Positions 8,046 through 17,295 are shown, counted from the stretch's first letter. The stretch is DNA of 35,910 nucleotides from Thermoplasmata archaeon (GCA_021818675.1 JAKATR010000080.1:1-35910), one strand, 5' to 3'. Notes: a model not told the origin generated them from the sequence alone. Translations and numbers: made by a program.

Positions 8046-8678
8046 ATGATAGAGAGCTGGAAAAAGCTAACTTTCACACAGCATTATCCAAAAACCGATC
8101 TTTTCAGGTACAGGTCCATGGCATACCTCATGATACCAGAAAAAAATGAAATAAATCGATTTCTTGTGAAGAGCAGCAGGGATAAGATCACTTTTTATAT
8201 CTGCAGCAGCAGTGAAGGATCATTGCAAATGCTTGAATCATTCTTTACCAGACTATACCCTTGCAGAACCGATCCTATTGAAAATCCTCTGGATCAGTCG
8301 CAGTCAACTATGGCAGTATATCGCGTGAAAATCAGCAAAAGTTCAGGAATCTTCTATTACCCTGCACTTCTGCAGAATATAGCCATGATTGCCTCCTCAA
8401 CGGAAAACTCAGAAATAGGCTATGAGATAATCATAATGAATAAAAACAACAGGGGCTATGCAGTTCTTAACAGATTGCATTTAAGCAGCGGCAACGCAGA
8501 TCTTAGAAACTTGAAATACCACATAAAGGCCATCTACAGGAGGGCTCATTGGGAATCTAAAATAAAACTGAAACCTGTCAAGGGAAAGAGGTTTTTAACT
8601 GTAAGAAAAAGGTTCAGCGCCGATCCATCAATGCTGATGAATTTTATCAGAATTCCTGAAGATGAAAGGTTAATTTGA
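8046..8678 (+). CDS. unknown 210-residue protein
   Basis: I do not recognise this protein. The frame is open far upstream into the aminotransferase gene, but ATG 8046, preceded by AGGTG six bases earlier, is the natural start. It has no obvious transmembrane segment. The pattern of a first strand-rich part, ITFYICSSSEGSLQMLESFF followed by TRLYP, recalls the small domain that precedes the motor in HerA/VirB4-like ATPases, where a similar hydrophobic stretch leads to a YP pair, but no P-loop is present. The C-terminal quarter is basic. It is probably co-transcribed with the aminotransferase and ends four bases from the convergent atpI. Confidence 0.7.
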   Translation: MIESWKKLTFTQHYPKTDLFRYRSMAYLMIPEKNEINRFLVKSSRDKITFYICSSSEGSLQMLESFFTRLYPCRTDPIENPLDQSQSTMAVYRVKISKSSGIFYYPALLQNIAMIASSTENSEIGYEIIIMNKNNRGYAVLNRLHLSSGNADLRNLKYHIKAIYRRAHWESKIKLKPVKGKRFLTVRKRFSADPSMLMNFIRIPEDERLI

Positions 8679-8682
8679 TGTA

Positions 8683-10626
8683 TTATTTATAAACTTTTTC
8701 AGTGTATTTCCTGCTGGTTCCAAAGGGAATGAATGGTCTTCCGTTTCCTCTGTAGAACTTTGAGAAAAATTCCACATAAATCAGTCTTGCCCCCTGAATT
8801 CCAGGTTCAAATACAGCCAGAATAAGAGTAAACAGCTGACCAATTATGAGCACTACAACCCCAACAATTATAAGAGGTATGGAACCTGAGGAATTGGCAA
8901 TAAATACGCCATTAACCAGTTGAGAAAGAACAACTGTTGCTAAAAGCACTCCTAATATCCTGGTATAGGAGAGAACGTGGCTTATTATTGATGGAATTTC
9001 CACGGCTGCCCTTCCACCCTCTCCGTAAAGGATAAGGAGGATACCTGCCACAAGTATGGCTATATCCAGTGCTGCATAGGGATTGGTTGTAAGGCTTACA
9101 TTATATCCGTGCAGGAGCGAGAGACCAAAAATGGAAACGCTCCATACAAACATTAACCATCCTACCTTACCAACTATGCCCTTTCTTTCACCATAATTTG
9201 ATTCGTTGATTATTCCCATGACGTATCCAAGGGTAACCATAAAGAGACCGAAATAACCTGAAAGGAGGAGCATTTTCCCCGCTGATTTCAACGGACTGAA
9301 ATATGTGATGTGATACCCCAATATCTGTGAAGGCATGAAGGTAAACCCGAAGAACGAATTAAAGACGATTCCTGCAATCATTGCAGCTATGGACCCGGGA
9401 ATGAGTGCCTTGGCCAGAATCTTCATCTGCGGAGGCGACAGTATGGTGGATACGAACCTTGTAATCGATCCGGGAAGCCGTACATGGGGACCGGGAGTAC
9501 TCAGTCTCCTGATAACCCATAAGGATCCAAGGAGTATTATAAGGCCATAGCCGAAATCTCCAACCATTATTCCAAAGAAGATTGGGAATGCCAGAGCAAA
9601 GACGATCGTGGGATCAATTTCTGTTTCCTGAGGAAGAGAATAGAATTTTATGAAAAATTCAAACACTTTGAATCTATGAGGATTTTTCATTAAGGTTGGA
9701 GGTTTCTCTTCAGTTTCAATGATTTTGAGAATATATTTCCCATCGGTTGATTTTGATATTTCTTTTTCCAGTGCTGGAATATTATCACTGGGAATCCAGC
9801 CTTCCGCTGCAAAAATTGAATCTGACGAGGGAAATTTAGACAGAAGTTCAAGCTTCTTTGCCTCTATTTCCAGTGCCTCGGTTATAATGGCTATCCTTTC
9901 ATAATAACTCTGAGATAGTTCCTTAAGGTCTTCCTTAACCTCTTCGATCTCAGCAGTTACGGTCTTTTTTCTCTCCTCGAGCATTCTGGCATATTGGACA
10001 GGCGAACCTTCCATGGAAGGTATATGTACCATTTGCAGACCCTGCTCAGAGGCGATTTTTGCAAGTGCAGGTTCATCATCCTTTAAGACCGATACTGCAA
10101 GATAAAGTTCATTGATATTTATGATAAACGGCTCCTTTAAAATTGATCTCAGTTCTCCTTCCAGAGTCTGCGACTTCTTCTCTACGATATATGAAGATAT
10201 AACTGAATTATTGAAAATTTCAAGGTCAAGGCCTAGCGGTTCAAGTCTTCTGGCAACGGTTAACCTGTTATTGATATCCTTCAGATCAGTGTTTAAATCC
10301 TCAAGACGTCGTCTTGCAAAGCCCATCTCAGTATCAATATCGATCTCTTTGGCTCCCCTGATTACATCATCCGGGCTTTTGAATAGTTCCTTTCTTTGGA
10401 CCGGAACGGGAGGAAGGGCAGACAGATAATTTCTGAACCTGTTCAGCAGATTGAATATTTCATCCTTTCTTGCGTCACTGGAAACTCCGCTGAACTGACC
10501 TCTGAATTCCTGTGAGACGTCTTCAAACTGTATAGTCCTGAGATCATGGAATAGAGTCAGAACTTCGTCTTTCCTTGACCTTGAGACGATTATCATTACT
10601 CTGCTCATTTCCGTAGGCTTAAACAT
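8683..10626 (-). CDS. atpI: A-type ATP synthase subunit I (a subunit)
   Basis: A 647-residue membrane stator subunit. The N-terminal half (to about residue 330) is cytoplasmic and coiled-coil-rich and binds the peripheral stalks. The C-terminal half carries about seven to eight membrane segments (starting near FALAFPIFFGIMVGDFGYG) and forms the proton half-channels facing the K ring. The essential Arg lies in HVLSYTRILGVLLATVV near residue 555. Length is normal for archaeal subunit I. It is the last gene of the operon, four bases after atpH. In most archaea I lies second, at the operon front; here it closes the operon. Confidence 0.95.
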   Translation of the reverse strand: MFKPTEMSRVMIIVSRSRKDEVLTLFHDLRTIQFEDVSQEFRGQFSGVSSDARKDEIFNLLNRFRNYLSALPPVPVQRKELFKSPDDVIRGAKEIDIDTEMGFARRRLEDLNTDLKDINNRLTVARRLEPLGLDLEIFNNSVISSYIVEKKSQTLEGELRSILKEPFIININELYLAVSVLKDDEPALAKIASEQGLQMVHIPSMEGSPVQYARMLEERKKTVTAEIEEVKEDLKELSQSYYERIAIITEALEIEAKKLELLSKFPSSDSIFAAEGWIPSDNIPALEKEISKSTDGKYILKIIETEEKPPTLMKNPHRFKVFEFFIKFYSLPQETEIDPTIVFALAFPIFFGIMVGDFGYGLIILLGSLWVIRRLSTPGPHVRLPGSITRFVSTILSPPQMKILAKALIPGSIAAMIAGIVFNSFFGFTFMPSQILGYHITYFSPLKSAGKMLLLSGYFGLFMVTLGYVMGIINESNYGERKGIVGKVGWLMFVWSVSIFGLSLLHGYNVSLTTNPYAALDIAILVAGILLILYGEGGRAAVEIPSIISHVLSYTRILGVLLATVVLSQLVNGVFIANSSGSIPLIIVGVVVLIIGQLFTLILAVFEPGIQGARLIYVEFFSKFYRGNGRPFIPFGTSRKYTEKVYK

Positions 10627-10630
10627 AGAT

Positions 10631-10954
10631 CTATTCCCTTATGATTTCCTTTAACCTTTCCACGGCAAACCTGTAAAGTTCATCATCAGTTCCCTTATAT
10701 TTCATTGCCGTGGTTTCCGTTCTGGTTTTCGCTATCTCATTATCCCTAACTTTATCCATTTCAGTTTTCAGGGAAGCCATTTTTTCAATCCTTTCACTGG
10801 TCATCTTTGCAGTGAGCGACTTGAGCTTTTCTTCTCTCTCTTTCTTGGCCGCATTAATGGCATCCCTGCACTTCACTTCTTCATCGGCTATCTCCTTTCT
10901 GCTCTTCTCCTCAGCCTCTTTAATGGCTTTAAGCTCCTCTATTTCATTTACCAT
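10631..10954 (-). CDS. atpH: A-type ATP synthase subunit H (peripheral stalk)
   Basis: A 107-residue, almost entirely charged alpha-helical protein with a heptad-like Glu/Lys/Ala pattern from residue 1 to about 85 and a short C-terminal segment (YRFAVERLKEIIRE). In A-type enzymes subunit H pairs with E as a right-handed coiled coil, linking the A1 head to subunit I. Size and neighbour atpI support the assignment; coiled-coil proteins are otherwise hard to identify by sequence. Its start overlaps the end of the 45-codon membrane-peptide gene by 11 bases, so they are probably translationally coupled. Confidence 0.85.
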   Translation of the reverse strand: MVNEIEELKAIKEAEEKSRKEIADEEVKCRDAINAAKKEREEKLKSLTAKMTSERIEKMASLKTEMDKVRDNEIAKTRTETTAMKYKGTDDELYRFAVERLKEIIRE

Positions 10955-11081
10955 ATAATATCACCATAAGTGCAATTGCAAGTACCACCACTGAAACCCT
11001 TACTGCCAGAAGGATAAGCCTGTATCTAATGAATCTGATCTGGGATTCATTGAGTTGGCCCGAATAGACTCTCTTTTTCAT
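10944..11081 (-). CDS. 45-residue membrane peptide within the ATP synthase operon
   Basis: A small open frame fills the 140-base gap between atpD and atpH. It starts with ATG at 11081, 14 bases past the atpD stop, and ends in TGA at 10944, overlapping the atpH start in another frame. The product opens MKKRVYSGQLNESQIRFIRY, a basic, polar part, followed by one hydrophobic helix (about residues 22-43) ending in YGK. Such a peptide would sit in the membrane with the basic N-terminus in the cytoplasm. Every other junction in the operon is nearly seamless, which argues the gap is coding. I know no family for it; Methanosarcina operons have an extra small gene (ahaG) after atpD, but I cannot show they are related. 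Confidence 0.7.
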   Translation of the reverse strand: MKKRVYSGQLNESQIRFIRYRLILLAVRVSVVVLAIALMVILYGK

Positions 11082-11094
11082 GATACCATTAACA

Positions 11095-11730
11095 TTAATC
11101 AATATCACCCGAGGTTATTTTCTTTTTCACAATCTTCAAAGTTGTGAAAGTATCCCTCTCCATTTCATCAAGGCGCATTCTGATGTACTTTGCCTGTGCA
11201 TTAAGATTTGGAATCAGGATGTTTTCAATGGCATTCGATCTCCTTTTCGTCCTGTCAATTTCATGAAGCAGTCTTCTCATTGAGTTTTCCTTCTCTGCAA
11301 CATTTATGAGCGACCTGAACAGCTTCTCGAATTTTGAAATTGCCTCGTCCACCGGGATTGGAACAGAAAGAGCACGATATTGCTCAGATAGGACTGCCTT
11401 TTCATAATCAATGTTAAGAACTGGTATTCTCACACCCATTACATTTTTTGGTTTGATCCCGACATTTGATTCTCCTGACATGTATGCAATGCGTTCAATG
11501 GTCATCATTCCAGAAGCAATTTCGGCATTGACCATGGAATTCAGGGCTTCTTCCACATCTTTCCTGAGGTTTTCCCTCAAGCCTCTGATCTCGGCGGCAA
11601 GTTTCAGAAACTCCATAACAAGGGCTGATCTTTTCATTTTTAGAAGATCCAGGCCCCTCTTTGAGAGCTTGATCCTTCTTCTCAACTTGATGAGTTCAAT
11701 CCTTGTGGGTCTGATTTCCATTGATGGCAT
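11095..11730 (-). CDS. atpD: A-type ATP synthase subunit D (central rotor shaft)
   Basis: A 211-residue, mainly helical subunit that forms the antiparallel coiled coil inside the A3B3 head, the counterpart of F1 gamma. The N-terminal PTRIELIKLRRRIKLSKRG followed by LLKMKRSALVMEFL is the family signature, and the C-terminal helix RRLLHEIDRTKRRSNAIENI is its partner strand. The length is typical. The start lies one base after the atpB stop. Positioned directly after B, as in nearly all archaeal ATPase operons. Confidence 0.95.
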   Translation of the reverse strand: MPSMEIRPTRIELIKLRRRIKLSKRGLDLLKMKRSALVMEFLKLAAEIRGLRENLRKDVEEALNSMVNAEIASGMMTIERIAYMSGESNVGIKPKNVMGVRIPVLNIDYEKAVLSEQYRALSVPIPVDEAISKFEKLFRSLINVAEKENSMRRLLHEIDRTKRRSNAIENILIPNLNAQAKYIRMRLDEMERDTFTTLKIVKKKITSGDID

Positions 11731-11731
11731 T

Positions 11732-13114
11732 TTAGTTACTCTTCCATTTTCCGTATTTAGTAATATGCTCCCTTTTGAGTCTCTTCATATCCTCTTCTGG
11801 CAATTCAGAAAGAAGATCATAGCTTATTCCAAGAGTTGCCTCTATGGTTCTGTCTTCATTGAGACCTTGGGCAACATATTTCTTCTCGAACTCCTCTGCA
11901 AATTTCAGATACAATCGATCATTGGCTCCAAGTGATTCTTCTCCTACGATTGCGCTGAGAGATCTCAGATCTTTACCGTTTGCATAGGCAGAATATAATT
12001 GATCAGCAACACCCCGGTGATCCTCACGAGTTCTCCCCTTACCAATACCCTGATTCATGAGCCTTGAAAGTGATGGAAGCACATCTACAGGTGGATAAAT
12101 GCCCTTTCTCTGGAGATCTCTGCTCATAACGATCTGGCCCTCTGTTATATAACCGGTCAGGTCAGGGATTGGGTTAGTAATGTCATCTCCGGGCATTGTA
12201 AGGATTGGAATCTGTGTAATTGAACCGTTTCTTCCCCTTATTTTTCCAGCCCTCTCATAAATCATGCTCAGATCAGTATACATGTATCCTGGAAAACCTC
12301 TCCTTCCGGGCACCTCTTCTCTCGCAGAAGAAATTTCCCTGAGGGCTTCGCAATAGTTGGTCATATCTGTAAGAATTACAAGTACATGGTATTCGCTGTG
12401 ATACGCCAGATATTCCGCCGCAGTTAAAGCCACCCTTGGAAGGATTATTCTCTCCATGGATGGATCAGATGATAGGTTCAGATAAATAGCCGCTCTTGAA
12501 AGGGCTCCTGTGTTTCTAAACTCATTTATGAAATAATTTGCCTCCTCGCTGGTTATACCCATGGCCCCAAATATAACGGCGAACCCCTCATCCTTGCCAA
12601 TAACCTTCGCCTGTCTGGCAATCTGTGCAGCCAGCATGTTGTGTGAAAGACCTGAACCTGAGAATATGGGCAGTTTTTGTCCTCTGACAAGAGTGTTCAT
12701 CCCATCAATGGTCGAAATACCTGTTTGAATGAATTCTGAAGGTTCTTCCCTTGAATATGGGTTCATTGAACTTCCCACAATCTCAAGTTTTTCCTTTGAT
12801 ACAATGGCCGGTCCCTGATCGATGGGTTCTCCAAGACCATTGAAAATTCTCCCAAGTATTGAATCTGAAACAGATATTTTTGACGCTTCTCCCGTAAATC
12901 GCACTACGGTATTTCTGTTGTCTATACCTGTTGTTGGGCCAAATACCTGAACAACTGCCATACCTTTCCTTGTATCAAGAACCTGACCGGATCTGATCTG
13001 ACCGTCAGGGGTTTCAATGGAAACCATTTCATTGTAGCCTGCATTGCTTATACCTTCCACAAAAATTAATGGTCCGCTGATCTCCTTAATGCTTTTGTAG
13101 CCCACTTTAACCAT
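11732..13114 (-). CDS. atpB: A-type ATP synthase subunit B (non-catalytic)
   Basis: A 460-residue regulatory subunit alternating with A in the head. It resembles A but has no Walker A lysine: the place is occupied by [19 protein letters not shown] (about residues 142-160). [33 protein letters not shown] and [15 protein letters not shown] are hallmark blocks. The frame opens 13 codons further upstream inside atpA (from 13153), but the ATG at 13114 follows GGAGAG at a good distance, lies one base after the atpA stop, and begins [15 protein letters not shown] like family members, so I chose it. Confidence 0.95.
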   Translation of the reverse strand: MVKVGYKSIKEISGPLIFVEGISNAGYNEMVSIETPDGQIRSGQVLDTRKGMAVVQVFGPTTGIDNRNTVVRFTGEASKISVSDSILGRIFNGLGEPIDQGPAIVSKEKLEIVGSSMNPYSREEPSEFIQTGISTIDGMNTLVRGQKLPIFSGSGLSHNMLAAQIARQAKVIGKDEGFAVIFGAMGITSEEANYFINEFRNTGALSRAAIYLNLSSDPSMERIILPRVALTAAEYLAYHSEYHVLVILTDMTNYCEALREISSAREEVPGRRGFPGYMYTDLSMIYERAGKIRGRNGSITQIPILTMPGDDITNPIPDLTGYITEGQIVMSRDLQRKGIYPPVDVLPSLSRLMNQGIGKGRTREDHRGVADQLYSAYANGKDLRSLSAIVGEESLGANDRLYLKFAEEFEKKYVAQGLNEDRTIEATLGISYDLLSELPEEDMKRLKREHITKYGKWKSN

Positions 13115-13115
13115 A

Positions 13116-14870
13116 TTAAACACTCTCCAAGACTTTCTTAACTTCCTGAGCAATGCTCTCCTTCATTTCATCATGATACTTCTGGAAATCAGAATCTCTT
13201 ACCTCTTTCATCCTTGAAATAAGGCTTCTGCACTTCATCTTCTGTAGCGTTGCCATTTGTGCCCCTTTGGAGACTGCCTGATCTTCCATATCGCCAAGAT
13301 AAAGTATGCTCTGCAGCATGAGAAATTGCTTTTTCATTGAGCAGAACTGATCTATTTCGTCAAAGGCACTCTGCTGAAGGAAATCCTCCCTGATCATTCT
13401 GGCCGTGTCAAGAACGACCTTTTCCCTGTCAGGTAGAGCGTCGTAACCCACCAGCTGTACAACCTCCTGCAATTCAGCCTCCTTTTGAAGTATTGCCATT
13501 GAATTTTTATATAATTGGGGCCAGCTTTCAGACACATTTTTAGAAAACCATGGCAGAAGCTCATTCTGATATAGAGAATAGCTGTTCAGCCAGTTTATTG
13601 AAGGGAAATGTCTTCTTGATGCAAGGGAAGCGTCAAGCGCCCAGAAAACCCTTGTAACCCTCAGGGTATTCTGTGATACTGGCTCAGAGATATCTCCTCC
13701 CGGGGGAGAAACTGCGCCAACAATAGTGATTGATCCAATTCGTTCAGGCAATCCAAACACCCTCGAATTTCCTGATCTTTCATAAAATTCTGATAGTCTT
13801 CTTCCAAGATATGCAGGATATCCCTCTTCACCTGGCATTTCCTCAAGTCTTCCAGAAATTTCTCTGAGGGCCTCAGCCCATCTGGATGTACTATCAGCCA
13901 TCAACGCAATGCCATACCCCATATCCCTGTAATATTCTGCAATGGTAATGCCTGTGTAAATACTTGCTTCCCTTGCTGCTACTGGCATATTGGAAGTATT
14001 TGCAATCAGTATGGTTCTTTCCATAAGCGGTTTTCCGCTCTTTGGGTCCTGAAGCTCAGGGAAGGTTGTGAGAATCTCTGTCATTTCATTTCCCCTTTCT
14101 CCGCATCCTACATAAACTACAATATCACTGTCTGCCCACTTTGAAAGCTGATGCTGCACAACTGTTTTTCCGCTGCCAAAGGGACCCGGAACAGCTACTG
14201 TTCCTCCCTTTGCCACTGGGAACAGGCTGTCTATGACTCTCTGCCCCGTGATCAGAGGTATCTGTGGAGGAAGCTTGTTCTGGACTCTTCTTGAAACCCT
14301 TACAGGCCACTCCTGCTTCAGCCTCAGATCTACCATACCTGAGTCAGTCTTCAGTTTGGCCACAGTTTCTGTTATGTTGAATGAACCTGATTTAATTTCA
14401 GTAATTTCTCCGGATAATCCCAATGGAACCATTATTTTATGAAGAATAAGTGAGGTTTCCTGCACTTCGCCGATTATATCGCCCTGACCGACCTTAGCGC
14501 CTTTGGATACCGTAGCCTTGAAATCCCACTTCTTGTTTTGATCCAGAGGCGGGGCGGTATACCCTCTCATAATGAAATCACCAGTCTTCTCTCTTATAAC
14601 GTCGAGAGGTCTCTGAATACCATCATAAATGGATTGAAGCAGGCCTGGACCAAGCTCAACTGATAGAGGCTTTCCCGTGGATTCCACGGGCTCACCAGGT
14701 CTAATGCCCGTGGTATCTTCATATACCTGAACAGTGGCCTCATTTCCAGAGATTTTGATTATTTCTCCAACAAGACCCATCTGGCCCACTTTAACAACAT
14801 CGTACATCCTCTGATTTTCTATGCCTTCTGCAATAACCACTGGTCCTGATACCCTAATAATTACTCCCAT
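13116..14870 (-). CDS. atpA: A-type ATP synthase subunit A (catalytic), intein-free
   Basis: A 584-residue catalytic subunit. It has the beta-barrel N-terminus ([16 protein letters not shown]), the extra non-homologous region of A/V-type subunits (about residues 110-185), the Walker A loop [17 protein letters not shown] (about 230-246), [15 protein letters not shown] with the catalytic Glu, the Walker B block [19 protein letters not shown] and the [17 protein letters not shown] loop. The length is that of an uninterrupted protein. The Thermoplasma acidophilum homologue is known to contain an intein in the P-loop region; here the P-loop is intact and empty. It lies four bases after atpF and one base before atpB. 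Confidence 0.97.
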   Translation of the reverse strand: MGVIIRVSGPVVIAEGIENQRMYDVVKVGQMGLVGEIIKISGNEATVQVYEDTTGIRPGEPVESTGKPLSVELGPGLLQSIYDGIQRPLDVIREKTGDFIMRGYTAPPLDQNKKWDFKATVSKGAKVGQGDIIGEVQETSLILHKIMVPLGLSGEITEIKSGSFNITETVAKLKTDSGMVDLRLKQEWPVRVSRRVQNKLPPQIPLITGQRVIDSLFPVAKGGTVAVPGPFGSGKTVVQHQLSKWADSDIVVYVGCGERGNEMTEILTTFPELQDPKSGKPLMERTILIANTSNMPVAAREASIYTGITIAEYYRDMGYGIALMADSTSRWAEALREISGRLEEMPGEEGYPAYLGRRLSEFYERSGNSRVFGLPERIGSITIVGAVSPPGGDISEPVSQNTLRVTRVFWALDASLASRRHFPSINWLNSYSLYQNELLPWFSKNVSESWPQLYKNSMAILQKEAELQEVVQLVGYDALPDREKVVLDTARMIREDFLQQSAFDEIDQFCSMKKQFLMLQSILYLGDMEDQAVSKGAQMATLQKMKCRSLISRMKEVRDSDFQKYHDEMKESIAQEVKKVLESV

Positions 14871-14874
14871 TATT

Positions 14875-15201
14875 TCACCTGTTTAGATCGATTCCTAACA
14901 CTCTTTTTGCCAGCTCAGACAGAGATTCTTCATTCCTGATCCCAGGAAGAGGAATAAACATGATAAGAGGGTTTGTTGAAGTTTCAACGGTGGAAAGAAG
15001 TTTCCTGTCCATATGCTCCTTAAAGGATTCGGAGACAAGAATCATGGAATATTCTTTGGAATTCATAAGGTCCATAAGGAGCTTTATTCCTGTTTGGCCC
15101 TCCTCATCATAGGAATCGGCGATCCCTATGAGCTTAAAGCCAAGGGAAATATTTCTCTCCCCTATTACTGCAATTTTCCCCTTACCGCTTTCTTTTATCA
15201 T
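14875..15201 (-). CDS. atpF: A-type ATP synthase subunit F (rotor)
   Basis: A 108-residue Rossmann-like protein of the central stalk, where it binds subunit D and modulates ATPase activity. [20 protein letters not shown] (about residues 10-29) is the conserved first strand and loop, [20 protein letters not shown] the middle, and [20 protein letters not shown] the characteristic Pro-Gly segment before the mobile C-terminal helix. Size and position between C and A are standard. Confidence 0.95.
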   Translation of the reverse strand: MIKESGKGKIAVIGERNISLGFKLIGIADSYDEEGQTGIKLLMDLMNSKEYSMILVSESFKEHMDRKLLSTVETSTNPLIMFIPLPGIRNEESLSELAKRVLGIDLNR

Positions 15202-15202
15202 T

Positions 15203-16267
15203 TCACACCATTATCAATAGTTCCTTTATCTTTGCCGGTTCAAGCCCATAAACTTTTCCATTCACTATTTTTCTGATATTATCCCTTTCATTTTCAGCCC
15301 TTAACATAACAGAAAATATGGAACCCATAGAATTGCTCTGCGTGGAAAGCAAATCAAGATATTTTTTAAGAATTGAGCCCTGTATTTTCTGCTCAAGCAT
15401 GGGCATACTCATCTTTGTGTTCTGTTCTCTTTCAATCATAATTGTAAGGAGATCCTCAATCATTTTCACATGATCCGGATTTCCTGTAAGCTGGTTAAAG
15501 AACTCCTCCAGCCTTGAAACTTTAATGTTTCCGAAGGGTATAAGCCCTGGCAGGAGTAAATCAAATGGAAGTTTCAGGTAATGCCCCTTCATTAATATCA
15601 TGATATTTCTTTCATCAACTCTGGCTTGAAAATAACGTATAATTGCCCCTTCATCTCCTCTGAAGAATTTAATTGAATCCATCAATCTTTCATAATGCAT
15701 TATGTCCAGGGAATAGAGCAGGATGGAAAGATCTCCCGTTTTTCTAAAATTATCCATATATTTGAGCATCTCAATTCCATAACCCATCTTCACCAGATAC
15801 TTGGAAATCGATTCAATGTCACCCTCCTCTGACATAATGTTGTAATCTTCCTTGGTTAGGAGAGAGGTTCTCATTCCAATGGGTATCTTCTTGTCGTTTA
15901 CAAGGAATATATCAGTTTCGGATATTGGCCTGTTAAGGAATTTAGCCGTAAGGAGGGACTTTATGCTTTCGATGTCCCATCTTGATAAATAAGCCGTGAT
16001 AAATGATCTGGCTGATGGAGGAGTTCCTTCTGCCAGTCTAACTATGATCTCTATCATTCTCCTGTTAGATGCAATTTCCACGAGATTCTTTCCTTCATAA
16101 GTATTGAATAATTCAACCAGATCTTTCTTGAAAGAGGTTTCATTGAGAATTCTTGTGATTTCTTCAAAATTAGGAGCTTCGCTAAGCCTGTTGATCTGTT
16201 CACTGTTGAGAAGCTCCGTCTTTATAAGTCTGCTTCTGCCATAATTGCCGGCAAAGGAAATTTCCAT
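15203..16267 (-). CDS. atpC: A-type ATP synthase subunit C (V-type d homologue)
   Basis: A 354-residue, all-helical funnel-shaped subunit that couples the central stalk to the K ring. The N-terminal GNYGRSRLIKTELLNSEQIN is the usual start (a Y-x-x-x-R/A-R-[IL] pattern), and repeated helical segments with the pattern of three internal repeats follow, including RWDIESIKSLLTAKFLNRP near residue 92. The ATG overlaps the stop of atpE by one base and the gene ends one base before atpF. No sign of damage. Confidence 0.93.
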   Translation of the reverse strand: MEISFAGNYGRSRLIKTELLNSEQINRLSEAPNFEEITRILNETSFKKDLVELFNTYEGKNLVEIASNRRMIEIIVRLAEGTPPSARSFITAYLSRWDIESIKSLLTAKFLNRPISETDIFLVNDKKIPIGMRTSLLTKEDYNIMSEEGDIESISKYLVKMGYGIEMLKYMDNFRKTGDLSILLYSLDIMHYERLMDSIKFFRGDEGAIIRYFQARVDERNIMILMKGHYLKLPFDLLLPGLIPFGNIKVSRLEEFFNQLTGNPDHVKMIEDLLTIMIEREQNTKMSMPMLEQKIQGSILKKYLDLLSTQSNSMGSIFSVMLRAENERDNIRKIVNGKVYGLEPAKIKELLIMV

Positions 16268-16836
16268 CAGTTTGCACCAATATTTTCAAGTATCCTGGCT
16301 TCTAACTCTGGTTTTATTTCTTTAAACAGCCTGTCTATCCTGAAATCCATAATCTTTTCAGCATTTGCTGAGCTGCATATAATACCCATTTTGATTGCCG
16401 GGTCTTTCTTAATATTTATTTGATTTTTTTTGCCTTTTAAAAACTCAAAGTCCTCAGGGGAGCAATTGACAATAAAATCTCCACCAAGCTCTTTCTCCGC
16501 TATGGCCATAGAATCATTTAGTATCTCTTCATATTCCTTCCCATGCTTCAGAGTTGAAAGTTTTGAGTTAAGGTGCTCCATGAGCGCATTTACAATTTCC
16601 GTTTTTCTATTCAGGATAATGGAATTCTTCTCCATATTAATGGAATCATGCTCTCTTCTCCTGGCTACATCAATATCGGAGTCCATTCTTGCTTTGAAAT
16701 CCTCCTGCATAGTGCTCAATTCTTCAACAGAAGACCTGGATATAGTTTCCAGTTCCGCAGCACACTGACTTCTAATATATGCAAGGCGGTCTTCCCTGTT
16801 TTTCTCTATATCTGCCAGAATTTCTTTAATGGCCAT
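16267..16836 (-). CDS. atpE: A-type ATP synthase subunit E (peripheral stalk)
   Basis: A 189-residue stalk subunit: a long charged N-terminal helix (to about residue 95, with regular Glu/Arg/Asp content) that coils with subunit H, then a mixed alpha/beta C-terminal head (about 100-189, including IVNCSPEDFEFLKG and MDFRIDRLFKEIKPELEARI) that binds A and B. The late LFKEIKPELEARILENIGA is strongly typical of the family. It begins eight bases after atpK. Confidence 0.93.
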   Translation of the reverse strand: MAIKEILADIEKNREDRLAYIRSQCAAELETISRSSVEELSTMQEDFKARMDSDIDVARRREHDSINMEKNSIILNRKTEIVNALMEHLNSKLSTLKHGKEYEEILNDSMAIAEKELGGDFIVNCSPEDFEFLKGKKNQINIKKDPAIKMGIICSSANAEKIMDFRIDRLFKEIKPELEARILENIGAN

Positions 16837-16844
16837 TTAAACCT

Positions 16845-17081
16845 TCACAGAATTCCGAGCAGCAATACAATACCCAGAACCAATCCTATGATCCAAAGCG
16901 TCTCTGGAATAACGAAAAAGAAGAGAACCTGTCCAAACTTCTCTGGTTTCTCTGCTATTATTCCCATTCCAGCAGCGCCAATACCCTGCTGTGCCATTCC
17001 CGTACCTATAAGACCCCCCATTATTGCTATTGCCGCAGCAATAGCCACAAAGGGATATGTTGAATCTGTAATCGCTACCAT
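16845..17081 (-). CDS. atpK: A-type ATP synthase subunit K (proteolipid ring)
   Basis: A 78-residue hairpin of two membrane helices (about residues 10-38 and 51-77), the single-hairpin form of the rotor ring. The first helix is Gly/Ala-rich (GGLIGTGMAQQGIGAAGMGI) with Gln31 and Gln32, the polar loop is AEKPEKFG, and the ion-carrying Glu60 lies in the second helix in VIPETLWIIG. It is the first gene of the operon. GAGGAAAG seven bases before the ATG is a good ribosome site, fitting the high copy number the ring requires. Confidence 0.95.
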   Translation of the reverse strand: MVAITDSTYPFVAIAAAIAIMGGLIGTGMAQQGIGAAGMGIIAEKPEKFGQVLFFFVIPETLWIIGLVLGIVLLLGIL

Positions 17082-17110
17082 TAACTTTCCTCAAGGCTAA
17101 TTATCCTTAC

Positions 17111-17120
17111 TTATTTAAAA
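17111..17120 (-). promoter_or_regulatory. core promoter of the ATP synthase operon
   Basis: On the minus strand TTTTAAATAA, preceded by an A/C-containing stretch (AATCAC) that fits a BRE, lies about 35 bases upstream of atpK. Transcription would begin near 17090, just ahead of the GAGGAAAG ribosome site. No other promoter-like gap occurs before atpI, so one mRNA of about 8.4 kb is expected. Confidence 0.6.
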
Positions 17121-17295
17121 GTGATTGCAAAGGTTCTTAAAGTATTAAACTGGGAAAGAAGATGAGTTCATGACACAGGTCCAGACAATAAAATCTCTGA
17201 GATTCTAAGTGAACGAATTTGTAATTTTCCAGACAAAAAATAGAAGTGAGAACTATGAAGTGAACTTATGCAGTTACTATAATCTGAGCAGAAAA

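Noticed and set aside
11411-11935. Plus-strand 174-codon frame across atpD and atpB
   Set aside because: Hydrophobic text arises from the reverse complement of charged helices in atpD; no promoter or ribosome site.
13115-13153. Longer atpB with 13 extra N-terminal residues
   Set aside because: The extra codons overlap the conserved end of atpA, and ATG 13114 has a ribosome site and the family N-terminus.
16837-17094. Second minus-strand frame over atpK (Gly/Asn/Tyr-rich)
   Set aside because: It is the frame-shifted shadow of the Gly/Ala-rich proteolipid gene.
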